From NCBI RefSeq assembly GCF_001646785.1, contig NZ_LRRH01000090.1:1-34413 (forward strand): a DNA stretch of 34,413 nucleotides, read 5' to 3'. Each line of letters begins with the position of its first letter. The first letter of the stretch is position 1. The notes under the pieces are model-generated. The model had not been told where the DNA came from and made no database searches. It was given only the letters and a program-made list of their open reading frames with translations. This DNA comes from Rhodococcus phenolicus (GTDB lineage Bacteria > Actinomycetota > Actinomycetes > Mycobacteriales > Mycobacteriaceae). A program made the translations under genes and the position numbers. Below are positions 1-8,251 of the stretch, piece after piece.

Positions 1-531
1 GGCGGGCGCGGGTGCGGCGGGCGCGTCGTCGACCGACACTCCGTGGTCGGTGACCAGCGCGGCGAATCCACCGGCGTAACCCTGTCCGACGGCGCGGACC
101 TTCCACGCTCCCTGGCGCCGGTACAACTCGAGGGCGATGACGATCGATTCGCTGCTCAGACCCTCGATGCGGTACTCGTACAGCACGCCGGTGGCGTCGC
201 TGACCCGTGCGGTGGGCGGTGCGAAACGGCCGAAGGTGCTGGACGCGTCGTCGAGGGTGATCACCGCCCGGACCTGCTCGATGTCGGCGGGGATCGCGCC
301 GAGCGACACCGCCAGCGATGCGGCCTGCCCCGGCGATCCCGGAACCAGGCGCACACCCGGGCCCGAAGGCTGGTTGAAGAACACGAAGTCCGCGTCCGAC
401 CGGACCTTTCCGTCGGCCTTGACGAGCAGAGCGGACAGATCGGCCGGGGTGGTCAGCTCGAGCGAGACCACCACGTCGGAAGCGGTGATCGAGCCGTTCT
501 GGCCCTTGGTGAGCGAAGTGGTCAAGGTCAA
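1..531 (-). CDS. TerD-family stress protein, C-terminus beyond window
   Basis: TerD-domain protein of the tellurite/stress Ter system, read from a TTG start at 531. A GAGG Shine-Dalgarno lies 5 bases upstream; a second in-frame TTG at 525 is the alternative start. The first ~165 residues form one TerD domain ending in the family-typical stretch [18 protein letters not shown]. The domain is then followed by an Ala/Pro-rich linker that runs off the window, so a second domain probably follows. The usual calcium site of TerD (the GWD...FDLDAS region plus an acidic loop, both present in the terD at 6386) is missing; the equivalent stretch reads PADLSALLV. It may therefore not bind calcium, or bind it differently. 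It lies 62 bases after the HAD gene on the same strand, probably as the last part of the same operon. Family is certain; full length and role are not. Confidence 0.85.
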   Translation of the reverse strand, partial: MTLTTSLTKGQNGSITASDVVVSLELTTPADLSALLVKADGKVRSDADFVFFNQPSGPGVRLVPGSPGQAASLAVSLGAIPADIEQVRAVITLDDASSTFGRFAPPTARVSDATGVLYEYRIEGLSSESIVIALELYRRQGAWKVRAVGQGYAGGFAALVTDHGVSVDDAPAAPAPA

Positions 532-593
532 TCAGTCCTCACTGATAGGCGGCACTGGCAGGCGATGGGGCATCGGTCGAGCTCGGTCCTACT

Positions 594-1430
594 CTACGAA
601 CCGGCCGGAATGCGGGTGAATCCGGCAAACCAGGCGAGGATCTCCTCACCTGCCGACACGCCGGCCGCCTCCGTGACGGCGACGGTCGGATGCTGCCAGT
701 CGAGCGCTTCGAGTTCGCCGTGACACGGCCGGATCCCCGCGTCGGCGGCTTCGAGCATCGGCGCGTCGAGAGCACCGTCTCCGGCGGCGAACACCGGGGA
801 ATCCTCGCTGAGCACGCCGTCGGAGACGAGCCGCCGGTACACCTCGGCCACCGCGTGGCTCTTGCACACACTGTCGGGGACCGTGTAGATCTTCCGGCCC
901 TGCTGGGACGCTCCCCAGCCGCGGGCGCGGCACCACTCGTCCCACTCGGCGAGGAACTCGGCGGGCTGCGCGTCGACATCGACGACGAGATAACAGAACA
1001 GGTCGTCGGCGATCCGCAGCTTGCGCACCCACTCCGGGGAGATGCGGGCCCGCAGTGCGGTGAGCGCCTCGTCGAGCCCGGCGCCGCCGGCGCGCACCGC
1101 AGTGTCGAGCCCCTCGCGCCAGACCGGGTCCGGCTTGCCGTCGACGAGGATCGCGCCGCCGTTGCTGGTGATCGCGTACCGCCACGGCCCGCCCGGCAGC
1201 GCGATGCGCCGGAACTGGGCCGGGGTACGGGTGGTCGTCGGGACCAACTGTGCCGCCGCGCTCAGATCCCGCAAGCGTTGCGCGGACGTCTCCGTCAGGT
1301 ACGACAGCGGGGATCCGTCGAGGTATTCGACGCACAGCAGGTCGTCCCGGTCGAGTTGGGCCTGCGTCATGGCGGCGCGTGAATAGATGAGCGTGCGGTC
1401 CAGGTCCGAAGCGATCAGCGCGGTGGTCAC
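594..1430 (-). CDS. HAD-family phosphatase of the Ter cluster
   Basis: Haloacid dehalogenase-superfamily hydrolase of 278 residues. All four HAD motifs are visible: motif I DLDRT (D9, D11), motif II around PTTTRT (65-70), motif III lysine in VCKSHA (K190), and motif IV GDGALDAPML (217-226). The cap lies between motifs II and III, as in Cof/sucrose-phosphate-phosphatase relatives. The GTG start overlaps the stop of the StiP-like gene (GTGA), indicating translational coupling; an ATG reading further upstream would run through that gene and is a shadow. Ter-associated HADs are predicted to dephosphorylate an intermediate of the nucleoside-like product made by the neighbouring phosphoribosyltransferases. 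That role is inferred from context; the substrate is unknown. Confidence 0.85.
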   Translation of the reverse strand: MTTALIASDLDRTLIYSRAAMTQAQLDRDDLLCVEYLDGSPLSYLTETSAQRLRDLSAAAQLVPTTTRTPAQFRRIALPGGPWRYAITSNGGAILVDGKPDPVWREGLDTAVRAGGAGLDEALTALRARISPEWVRKLRIADDLFCYLVVDVDAQPAEFLAEWDEWCRARGWGASQQGRKIYTVPDSVCKSHAVAEVYRRLVSDGVLSEDSPVFAAGDGALDAPMLEAADAGIRPCHGELEALDWQHPTVAVTEAAGVSAGEEILAWFAGFTRIPAGS

Positions 1431-2533
1431 GGCAGGTCCTTGATCAGTCCCATACAGGAATAGGCGAGGTCGGGGACCTCTTCGACCGGAACTCCGCGCG
1501 CGGCCGCGAGCATCCGGATGTGGGCATGCTCGGTGGCGTCGGCCTCCCGCACCAGCACCATCCACGGGACCCGCCGCAGCAGCACCCTCGTCGTTTCTCC
1601 CACACCGGGTTTCACGAAGTTCACCGTGGAGATCCCGTATCGGGCGCGGATCTGTTCCACCGACGCCCAGCCCGCCCAGGTCGGGGTGCGATCGGAGTCC
1701 ATCACCCGGCGCGCGTCGGCGACCGCGGTGTCGCGATCGCCGAACTCGGCGCACACGGCGTCGATCAGCGTCGCCGACACGTCCTCGTCGGCGAGTTCCG
1801 CGTAGAACTTGGCGCCGTGGAACTCACCCGGCCCGATCAGGGTGTCGTTGAGGACCGTGCGCGAGATCAGCCCGGACACCGTGGAATTGAGGCATGCGGA
1901 GGCGATGAGGAAGTCGTCGCGGGTACCGTAGGTGCGTACGCACTGCCCGGGATCGGCCAGCACCGCGAGGTCGTCGGACAGCGCCGGACCACCCGCTGCC
2001 GTGTATTCGGCGAGTGCCGCCGACAACTCGCGTGCGATCGCACCCTTGCCGGTCCACCCGTCGACGAAGACCACCGACGCAGGATCGTGCCGCGCGGTGA
2101 TGTGGTCGAGTGCGGCGGCGTCGATCCCGCGGCCGCGCACGATCGACACCGCGTAGTGCGGCAGCGACAGTCCGCGATGGTGTTGTGCCCATCGGCGGAT
2201 CAGGACGCCGACCGGCGTCCCGGCCCGGGCCAGCGATACGAGTGTCAGGTTCGGGCCACGTTCCGCGAGAAGGAGTTCGGTGACCGTGCCGACCGCCCGG
2301 GCGAGTCGTCCCGCGGTCTCCGCGAGCACCTTGTCGAACAGTTCGCGGTACGCCGCGTCGGGCCGGTACTCCACCGGCAGCGACTCGGCGTAGTGCGCGA
2401 GCCCCGCCTGGATGCGCTGCTCCCGTTCGGCGACATCGGCTTCGAGATCGACGTGCGAGAGGTCCTTGAGAAGCCAGATCACGTCGTCGGATTCGTACGA
2501 CCCGAAAGCGGGCCCGGTCAACGGTGCCGTCAC
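1427..2533 (-). CDS. StiP-like phosphoribosyltransferase with C-terminal PELOTA-like domain
   Basis: 368-residue protein matching the family often labelled 'cysteine protease StiP' (PF11202), reinterpreted in work on Ter systems as a phosphoribosyltransferase-like enzyme. The central strand-loop FVDGWTGKG (156-164) resembles the PRPP-binding loop, and LVSLARAGTPVGVLIRRW (98-115) the preceding phosphate/base site. The last ~65 residues, beginning TVNFVKPGVGETTRVLL and ending LAYSCMGLIKDLP, have the alternating strand/helix pattern of a PELOTA/L7Ae-like RNA-binding domain. The GTG start overlaps the stop of the TRSP-type phosphoribosyltransferase by four bases, and its own stop overlaps the HAD start. 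I infer a step in production of a ribosylated metabolite. The protease label is not supported by any motif I can see. Confidence 0.82.
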   Translation of the reverse strand: MTAPLTGPAFGSYESDDVIWLLKDLSHVDLEADVAEREQRIQAGLAHYAESLPVEYRPDAAYRELFDKVLAETAGRLARAVGTVTELLLAERGPNLTLVSLARAGTPVGVLIRRWAQHHRGLSLPHYAVSIVRGRGIDAAALDHITARHDPASVVFVDGWTGKGAIARELSAALAEYTAAGGPALSDDLAVLADPGQCVRTYGTRDDFLIASACLNSTVSGLISRTVLNDTLIGPGEFHGAKFYAELADEDVSATLIDAVCAEFGDRDTAVADARRVMDSDRTPTWAGWASVEQIRARYGISTVNFVKPGVGETTRVLLRRVPWMVLVREADATEHAHIRMLAAARGVPVEEVPDLAYSCMGLIKDLP

Positions 2534-3846
2534 GGCGCCTCCCTGCTGGTGCGAAGCGCGACCGGATCGGTCGCGGGAACCGTGGCGACGACCACGTCCT
2601 CACCGGCCGCGGTGAGAACGTCGACGAGCCCTCCGGTCGCTCGGAGCCGATCGGTGTCGGCGGGGCTGTCGACCACGAGCACGAGCGCGGGCCGCCGCCC
2701 GGCGTCCGGCCACTGCGCGTTGTACAGGTAGCGGGGCGCCTCGGCTTCGTGGGTCTCGGGCACGTGTTCCGGTGCGAGGAACACGAATCCGCGGCGCAGG
2801 GGATAGCCGGAGACGTCGAGGACGTAGCCGGGGGAGCGGGTGGTGGTCTGGAACCGGGTGACGGTGCCGCGGGCCGCGAGTGCGTCGGCGAGCCGCAACG
2901 GCAGATACATCAGTTCTTCGTGCCCGATCACGATCGCCGGGCGGCCCGGGTCGAGCGCCGTCATGAGGACATCGGCAGCCGTGATGATCGCGGCGTCGAA
3001 ACCCGCGGCGTCGACGTTGCGGAAACCGTGCCGACCGCCGTCGGGGACCGTTGCCGGCCAGGGTAGTTCGACAAATGACGCGGACCCGCGGTGCGACGCG
3101 CGCGGGTTCAGGTCCGGATCTGGAAGCGCGGTCACCCGCTCGGTGGTGCCCTCGGGGATCTCGGCCCGGCCGGACGCGAGCGACACGTGCTCGATCCGCG
3201 CGCCGATCTCCCCGGCGGCCTCCGCGACCGCGCGCCGGTGTTCCTCGGTGCGCATGTCGACGAGGGAGGCGATCACGTACCGGGTGCGCGGCTGATGCCC
3301 GTGCAGTGCGCGAATGGCATCGAGTGCGGTTGCCCCGGTGGAGATCTCGTCGTCGACGAGCACCAGCGGCGCGGGGTTGGCAAACAGATCCGGCGACGTC
3401 GGCTGCAGCATGTGGGAGGTCGCGTGCGAGTGCCCCTCCTCGAACCCCGCGAATGTCTCGGCACCCGCAACGACGCGGCGGGTGGAATGCAGATAGCAGG
3501 CGGCGCCGATGCGTGTCGCCACACAGTGGCCGAGGCCGGTGGCGGTCTCCGCGAAGCCCAGCACGACCGCGGTCGGAGCGTCGTCACCGAGCAATTCGGC
3601 GACCAGATCGCCGAGCCGGTCCCCGGCACCGATCACGACAGCGGGATCGGTCGGCACATGCTTGCCCAGCACGGTCGAGACCAGCAGATGCGCGCGGCGC
3701 GGATTGCGGCGCAGACCCGGCCGGACCAGTTCCGGCACCCGATACCCGGCGGCCGACTCCCGATGATGCAGCGTCAGCCCGAATTGCTCTGTCGCCCACG
3801 GTGTCCGGAATCCCTCGGCGGCGCCGGCCGGCGCGACCGTGTTCAC
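2530..3846 (-). CDS. Phosphoribosyltransferase with TRSP domain (Ter cluster)
   Basis: 438-residue two-domain protein. The N-terminal half is a type I phosphoribosyltransferase (PRTase_2-like): GAGDRLGDLVAELLG (73-87), then the PRPP loop LVDDEISTGAT (163-173) with its two acidic residues. The C-terminal part (about 290-438) contains IVIGHEELMYLPLRLADAL and RRGFVFLAPEHVPE and ends in a second Rossmann-like segment; this matches the TRSP domain that accompanies these enzymes. GTG start at 3846 overlaps the stop of the CitE-like gene (GTGA); start and stop are both coupled to neighbours. Family knowledge: this enzyme pairs with the StiP-like protein in Ter operons. Attachment of ribose phosphate to an unknown base or base-like acceptor is the inferred reaction. 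Confidence 0.87.
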   Translation of the reverse strand: MNTVAPAGAAEGFRTPWATEQFGLTLHHRESAAGYRVPELVRPGLRRNPRRAHLLVSTVLGKHVPTDPAVVIGAGDRLGDLVAELLGDDAPTAVVLGFAETATGLGHCVATRIGAACYLHSTRRVVAGAETFAGFEEGHSHATSHMLQPTSPDLFANPAPLVLVDDEISTGATALDAIRALHGHQPRTRYVIASLVDMRTEEHRRAVAEAAGEIGARIEHVSLASGRAEIPEGTTERVTALPDPDLNPRASHRGSASFVELPWPATVPDGGRHGFRNVDAAGFDAAIITAADVLMTALDPGRPAIVIGHEELMYLPLRLADALAARGTVTRFQTTTRSPGYVLDVSGYPLRRGFVFLAPEHVPETHEAEAPRYLYNAQWPDAGRRPALVLVVDSPADTDRLRATGGLVDVLTAAGEDVVVATVPATDPVALRTSREAP

Positions 3847-5033
3847 CGGTGCACCAATGCGGTCAGCAGATCCACGAACGTGACTCCCTTGTTGGTGACG
3901 CCGAACACCGACGCGCGCAGTACCGTCTGCTGCGCCCACGTGCGGTGCGGACGGCGTTCGTTCATCTTGTTGCGGTAACCGGACGCGCGGACGCCGCCGG
4001 TGTCGCCGCCGAGGATGTCGACGGCGTCGTGGTACTCCTCGTGGGTCACCGCGGAAAGTGCGTGCACGGCCGCGACGTGCGACGGATGGATCACCGTCTT
4101 GCCCTGGATGCCGTTGGCGCGATCCAGGGCGATCTCCCGGAGGAGCCCGTCGAGGTCGCGGCTGACGAGTTGCTGGCGGAACACCACCGCATCGTGTTTC
4201 TCGAACGGGGTGGCACGCAGCATCGGCCGGAACATCCGTTCGTGGTCGGCGAAGTACTCCCACACCGGCCCGGTGATGACGAACCCGGTGCCGTCGGTGC
4301 GGCCGAGGTAGTTGACGACATCGGCGATGACATCGACGACGACCCGCACGTCGTAGATCGTGAGGTCGCGGTCGCGGCGGATCCCGAACGTGCCGCACAT
4401 GTCGGTTGCCCCGATCCGCACGGCCAGCACCCGCTGCCGGTGCACGGCCAGCAGGGAAGAGATCGCCTGGAGTTCGTGATCGCGGGTCTGGCGGTGGACG
4501 AGCTCACTGGACTCGAGTACCGGCATCGCGTACAGGTGCTTGCCCAGCCGCTCCGACGCCGCGGAGACCGCCTCGAGAAACGCGGATCCGGTGTCCGCTC
4601 CGAACTTGGGCAGTACGAAGCCGGTGAGCGCGCCGACACCCGGGCCGAGCTCGGAGGCGATGCGGTCCACCCCGTCGGGGGTGCGGACCCGGACGAACAG
4701 CAGCATGCTCGCGACGTCCGTCCCGGCCAGCCGGTCGAGCGCGTCGACGGCGTTGCGGAGCGCTTCCTCCACCTCGTCGTCCGCGACGGCGTCCTCCAGA
4801 TCCAGGACCATCGAGGTCACGCCTTCGGCGGCGCGGCGCGCGACGGTCGCGGCCAGGTCCGGGCGGGTGGCCGGCACGTAGAGGGTCGCTCCGAGCGCGA
4901 CCGCGAGGCGTTCACGGTCGTCGCTGTCGTCGAACGGTCGGGGATGATGGAGGAACAGGGCGTCCCGTGTCTCCGGATCCAGATGCCGGAAGTGGCATGT
5001 GCCGTGCACTTCCGTGAAGGTCCCCCCGCTCAT
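3843..5033 (-). CDS. HpcH/HpaI aldolase / citrate-lyase-like protein (CitE-like, Ter cluster)
   Basis: 396-residue TIM-barrel lyase of the CitE/HpcH family. Recognisable are LYVPATRPDL (51-60) and the metal-site strand MVLDLEDAVADDE (75-87). The C-terminal segment NGIQGKTVIHPSHVAAVHALS holds the G-K-x-x-I-H-P motif conserved in citrate-lyase beta subunits. It is about 100 residues longer than ordinary CitE, with an N-terminal extension and a C-terminal tail (NKMNERRPHRTWAQQ). The ATG at 5033 overlaps the upstream stop as ATGA; a longer reading to 5195 lies inside the upstream gene and was rejected. In Ter operons this enzyme is predicted to make or break a C-C bond in the precursor of the nucleoside-like metabolite. 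Substrate unknown. Confidence 0.85.
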   Translation of the reverse strand: MSGGTFTEVHGTCHFRHLDPETRDALFLHHPRPFDDSDDRERLAVALGATLYVPATRPDLAATVARRAAEGVTSMVLDLEDAVADDEVEEALRNAVDALDRLAGTDVASMLLFVRVRTPDGVDRIASELGPGVGALTGFVLPKFGADTGSAFLEAVSAASERLGKHLYAMPVLESSELVHRQTRDHELQAISSLLAVHRQRVLAVRIGATDMCGTFGIRRDRDLTIYDVRVVVDVIADVVNYLGRTDGTGFVITGPVWEYFADHERMFRPMLRATPFEKHDAVVFRQQLVSRDLDGLLREIALDRANGIQGKTVIHPSHVAAVHALSAVTHEEYHDAVDILGGDTGGVRASGYRNKMNERRPHRTWAQQTVLRASVFGVTNKGVTFVDLLTALVHR

Positions 5034-6229
5034 GGGCCGTCCGTCCGTCCTCTCATTCGTTGCACCACTCCGGTGATGAAGTCCGTCACCGCGTCGAGGT
5101 CGCGCACATACGCCCAGTAGTCCGGGTGGATTCCGGTCAGTGAATCGACGGCTCTGTCGATCCGGGCGAGTTGTGCGTCGAGCACCGAACCCCATTCTGC
5201 GGTCATTCCCCGCTGCACCGCGAGGTGCTGCGCGTCACGCAGCCGGAACCGGACGGTGTCGACCTTCTCACCGGGATTCTCCCGCACGGCGCGCAGTGTC
5301 GCGAGCCGGCCGGTGACGGCGTCGACGTTCTGCTCGGCCTGTGCCAGCTGTGAGCGTGCCGCGGTGGCGTGATCGAGGGCCTGCTCGGGCCGGCCGGCCG
5401 CCAGCGCGGTGCGTGCCGCGACCAGGCTTTCCTCGGCTTTCGCGAGCAGTTCGGCGGCGTGCCGGTCGTTGCCGGTCAGGTCCGCGGAGCTCGCCGCGTT
5501 GAACTCGCGCAGCAGTGCCGAGTACGCGGTCGAGAGTCCCTCGGATCGGGTGCGGACGGCTCCGATCCGCGTGGTGACGGAGGCCACAGCATTCCGGGCC
5601 CGGGTCGACTGTCCGGGTGCCCGGGCGAGCGTTTCGCGCAGTGCTGCCGCGGCCTGCTCGACCCGGCCCGCCCACTCCCGCGTCGCGACGGCCCCGGTGG
5701 CGGCGTCGAGCGAAGCCAGGGCGGTGTCGAGAGTGCCCGCCGCGGCCTGTACCGACGGGTAGTCGGCGAACTCGGCGTTCTCCGGCGATTGCAGCGTCCG
5801 TATCGCCGCCCGGGCTTCGGTGCGTGCCCGATGCGCGAACTGCGGGGTGGCCGCCGCCACCGCCATCGCATGTTCGAGGTGGGCGCGATGATGTCCATAG
5901 AAATCATCGAGAGTTCTTGTCGCGGAGCCGATCTGTTGTATCGCCCGCTCGTATTCGGCGGTGCTCGCCAAGGGCTGTTCCGGTTCGGTGCGGGCGAGCT
6001 GCAGGTAGGTCTCGGCGGCCCGGTAGCATGCTTCACGGATCGGGGTCCAGGTGCGGCTCAGGCCTCGTTCGGGTTCCAGTTCGTGCGAGGCGGTGACCGC
6101 GGCCTCTGCCACCGACTGCCGTCGGTCCATGTCGAGGAAGGCCGCCACCATCGTGTCGTGGGCGTGGCGGGCCGCGGGATCCTCGGTAGGTCCGCTCCCG
6201 AAGAGTCGGCGCGTGAATCGGCTCGCCAC
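5030..6229 (-). CDS. Uncharacterised long helical protein heading the Ter operon
   Basis: 399 residues, no family I can name. The sequence is almost wholly helical, rich in Ala, Glu, Arg and Thr, with few prolines and many heptad-like stretches, for example in the region with [22 protein letters not shown] and the following repeat-like [20 protein letters not shown]. This suggests an extended coiled-coil or helical bundle. There is no signal peptide or membrane segment; the N-terminus [16 protein letters not shown] is basic, then flexible. GTG start at 6229; its stop overlaps the ATG of the CitE-like gene. As first gene of the operon and divergent from terD, it may be a structural or scaffold partner of TerD. 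That is inference only. Confidence 0.75.
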   Translation of the reverse strand: MASRFTRRLFGSGPTEDPAARHAHDTMVAAFLDMDRRQSVAEAAVTASHELEPERGLSRTWTPIREACYRAAETYLQLARTEPEQPLASTAEYERAIQQIGSATRTLDDFYGHHRAHLEHAMAVAAATPQFAHRARTEARAAIRTLQSPENAEFADYPSVQAAAGTLDTALASLDAATGAVATREWAGRVEQAAAALRETLARAPGQSTRARNAVASVTTRIGAVRTRSEGLSTAYSALLREFNAASSADLTGNDRHAAELLAKAEESLVAARTALAAGRPEQALDHATAARSQLAQAEQNVDAVTGRLATLRAVRENPGEKVDTVRFRLRDAQHLAVQRGMTAEWGSVLDAQLARIDRAVDSLTGIHPDYWAYVRDLDAVTDFITGVVQRMRGRTDGP

Positions 6230-6385
6230 GATCCGAATGGTACTGGTCTCCCGCGCGTGCTCGCCGGGGCCTGTGAGGTGGGCAGAAGCGCAGCGGCGGA
6301 TATCCGTTTAGGCTGGAGTGAACACGCGCAAATCGGGCGGGTCCATTCGGACGCGCCGACCCACGATCGATCGAAAGGACCCCGC

Positions 6386-6961
6386 ATGGGTGTCAGCTTG
6401 ACCAAGGGCGGCAATGTTTCCCTGACCAAGGAAGCGCCGAACCTCACCGCCGTGGCCGTCGGTCTCGGCTGGGATGTCCGCACCACGACCGGCACCGACT
6501 TCGACCTCGACGCCAGCGCGATCGCGACCGGCGCCGACAAGAAGGTCGTCTCCGACCAGCACTTCGTGTTCTTCAACAACCTGAAGTCGCCCGACGGCTC
6601 GATCGAGCACGCCGGTGACAACCGCACCGGTGAGGGCGAGGGCGACGACGAGGTCATCAATGTCGACCTCGCGGCGGTCCCCGCCAACATCGAGAGCATC
6701 TTCTTCCCCGTCTCGATCTACGACGCCGAAACCCGAAGCCAGTCGTTCGGCCAGGTCCGCAACGCCTACATCCGCGTCGTCGACCGCGCCAACGGCACCG
6801 AGCTGGCCCGCTACGACCTGTCCGAGGACGCCTCCACCGAAACCGCCATGGTGTTCGGTGAGCTCTACCGGCACGGCGCCGAGTGGAAGTTCCGCGCTGT
6901 CGGCCAGGGCTACGCGTCCGGCCTCGCGGGCATCGCCCGCGACTACGGCGTCAACGTCTAG
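6386..6961 (+). CDS. terD: TerD tellurium resistance / calcium-binding stress protein
   Basis: 191-residue single-domain TerD with the classic N-terminus [20 protein letters not shown]. Both calcium-binding regions are present: [18 protein letters not shown] (28-45) and the acidic loop around [14 protein letters not shown] (76-89), with [30 protein letters not shown] at the C-terminus shown here only to identify the family. ATG at 6386 has an AAAGGA Shine-Dalgarno at 6374-6379. TerD proteins confer resistance to tellurite, oxidative and membrane stress through calcium-dependent assemblies near the membrane with TerC. It is divergent from the Ter biosynthetic operon and is followed by a terminator and the DUF475/TerC gene. 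High confidence in identity. Confidence 0.96.
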   Translation: MGVSLTKGGNVSLTKEAPNLTAVAVGLGWDVRTTTGTDFDLDASAIATGADKKVVSDQHFVFFNNLKSPDGSIEHAGDNRTGEGEGDDEVINVDLAAVPANIESIFFPVSIYDAETRSQSFGQVRNAYIRVVDRANGTELARYDLSEDASTETAMVFGELYRHGAEWKFRAVGQGYASGLAGIARDYGVNV

Positions 6962-6976
6962 TTCGCCGACGGCATG

Positions 6977-7007
6977 ATCCGGCCCCGGGAAGACACCGGG
7001 GCCGGAT
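6977..7007 (+). terminator. Hairpin after terD
   Basis: Perfect 12-bp stem (ATCCGGCCCCGG / CCGGGGCCGGAT) with a 7-base loop, starting 15 bases after the terD stop and followed by a weakly T-rich stretch. It separates terD from the DUF475 gene, so read-through may be limited or tuned. Confidence 0.8.
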
Positions 7008-7071
7008 TCGTCACTCCTGTTTGCAGTACCTCGCTGCATCGACCTGACTACTGACAAGAAAGGCCGCAGTC

Positions 7072-8163
7072 GTGATACTGCGAATATTCGGTGCGTCGTT
7101 CGCCGTCACCGTCGTTTCTCTCGTCGTCGCCTTCCTCTACGGCGGCCCCCAGGCATTGTTCCTGTGCGTGATCCTCGGCATCCTCGAGGTGTCGCTCTCG
7201 TTCGACAACGCGGTCATCAACGCGACCGTGCTGCAGCGGATGAGCGAGTTCTGGCAGAAGATCTTCCTCACCGTCGGCATCCTCATCGCCGTGTTCGGTA
7301 TGCGTCTGGTGTTCCCGCTGGTCATCGTGTGGGCCGCGTCCGGTCTCGGACCGGTCGAGGCGCTGGACCTGGCTCTGAATCCGCCGCCGGACGGGGCCGC
7401 CTACTTCCCCGACGGTAGCCCCAGCTACGAAACACTCATCACCGACGCGCACCCGCAGATCGCGGCGTTCGGCGGCATGTTCCTGCTGATGCTGTTCCTG
7501 CACTTCATCCTCGAGGAGCGGGACATCCACTGGCTGCGGTGGATCGAACGTCCTCTCGGGAAGGCCGGCAAGCTCGACCAGCTCGAGGTCGTCATCGCGT
7601 CGGTGCTGCTGCTGATCACGGCCACGGTCATCGCGCCCGACGACAAGGTGTCGACGGTGATGATCGCCGGTGTGCTCGGCATGATCACCTACATCGCGGT
7701 CAACGGGCTCGGCGAGATGTTCCACATACCCGAGGAAGGTGAGGAGGGCTCCGGCGGGCCGTCCGGTCTGGCCAAGGCCACGGGTAAGGCAGGCTTCTTC
7801 CTGTTCCTCTACCTCGAGGTCCTCGACGCGTCGTTCTCGTTCGACGGGGTGATCGGCGCGTTCGCGATCACGTCCGACCCAATCATCATCGCCCTGGGCC
7901 TCGGCTTCATCGGCGCGATGTTCGTCCGTTCGATCACGATCTTCCTGGTGCGCAAGGGCACCCTGTCGGAGTACGTGTACCTCGAGCACGGTGCCCACTG
8001 GGCGATCGGCGCGCTCGCGCTGATCCTGCTGTACTCGATCGGCACGCACGTTCCCGAGGTGATCACCGGCCTCGTCGGTATCGCCCTGATCGGTGCGGCG
8101 TTCGCCTCGAGCATCTACCGCAACCGCAAGGTGAAGGCTCAGGAGGCACTCGCTTCCTCCTGA
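7072..8163 (+). CDS. DUF475 / TerC-superfamily integral membrane protein
   Basis: 363-residue polytopic membrane protein of the DUF475 family, part of the TerC superfamily. It has about eight hydrophobic segments and two acidic intramembrane motifs that are hallmarks of the family: LEVSLSFDNAVINATVL in the first half and LEVLDASFSFDGVIGAFA in the second. These form an internal duplication with a conserved Asp in each. GTG start at 7072 has an AAGAAAGG ribosome-binding site at 7057-7064. TerC-like proteins are thought to move or sense metal ions and to anchor TerD complexes at the inner membrane. It follows terD after a terminator hairpin, so it may have its own promoter in the 64 bases between the hairpin and its start. 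Confidence 0.93.
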   Translation: MILRIFGASFAVTVVSLVVAFLYGGPQALFLCVILGILEVSLSFDNAVINATVLQRMSEFWQKIFLTVGILIAVFGMRLVFPLVIVWAASGLGPVEALDLALNPPPDGAAYFPDGSPSYETLITDAHPQIAAFGGMFLLMLFLHFILEERDIHWLRWIERPLGKAGKLDQLEVVIASVLLLITATVIAPDDKVSTVMIAGVLGMITYIAVNGLGEMFHIPEEGEEGSGGPSGLAKATGKAGFFLFLYLEVLDASFSFDGVIGAFAITSDPIIIALGLGFIGAMFVRSITIFLVRKGTLSEYVYLEHGAHWAIGALALILLYSIGTHVPEVITGLVGIALIGAAFASSIYRNRKVKAQEALASS

Positions 8164-8178
8164 CCTGCCCGCCCTGCT

Positions 8179-8229
8179 CGGTGAGGGGAACCATCATTCG
8201 GTCGAACCGGGTGATGGTTCCCCTCACCG
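8179..8229. terminator. Strong bidirectional terminator
   Basis: Perfect 18-bp inverted repeat (CGGTGAGGGGAACCATCA and its complement) with a 15-base spacer, followed on the plus strand by GTTTTC. It lies between the convergent DUF475 and lipoprotein genes and ends 22 bases before the lipoprotein stop, so it can serve both. Confidence 0.92.
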
Positions 8230-8251
8230 GTTTTCGTGGCAGGTGCGGGTG

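Noticed and set aside
1427-2533. Cysteine protease (StiP) annotation
   Set aside because: No Cys/His protease motif is visible; the PRPP-like loop and PELOTA-like tail fit the phosphoribosyltransferase interpretation better.
2530-4398. N-terminal extension of the TRSP phosphoribosyltransferase
   Set aside because: The extension lies inside the CitE-like gene in a different frame; the GTG at 3846 gives the 4-base overlap seen throughout the operon.
3051-5120. A 689-residue plus-strand frame antisense to the Ter enzymes
   Set aside because: Composition is that of a GC-rich shadow (Arg-rich) and the opposite strand encodes recognisable enzymes.
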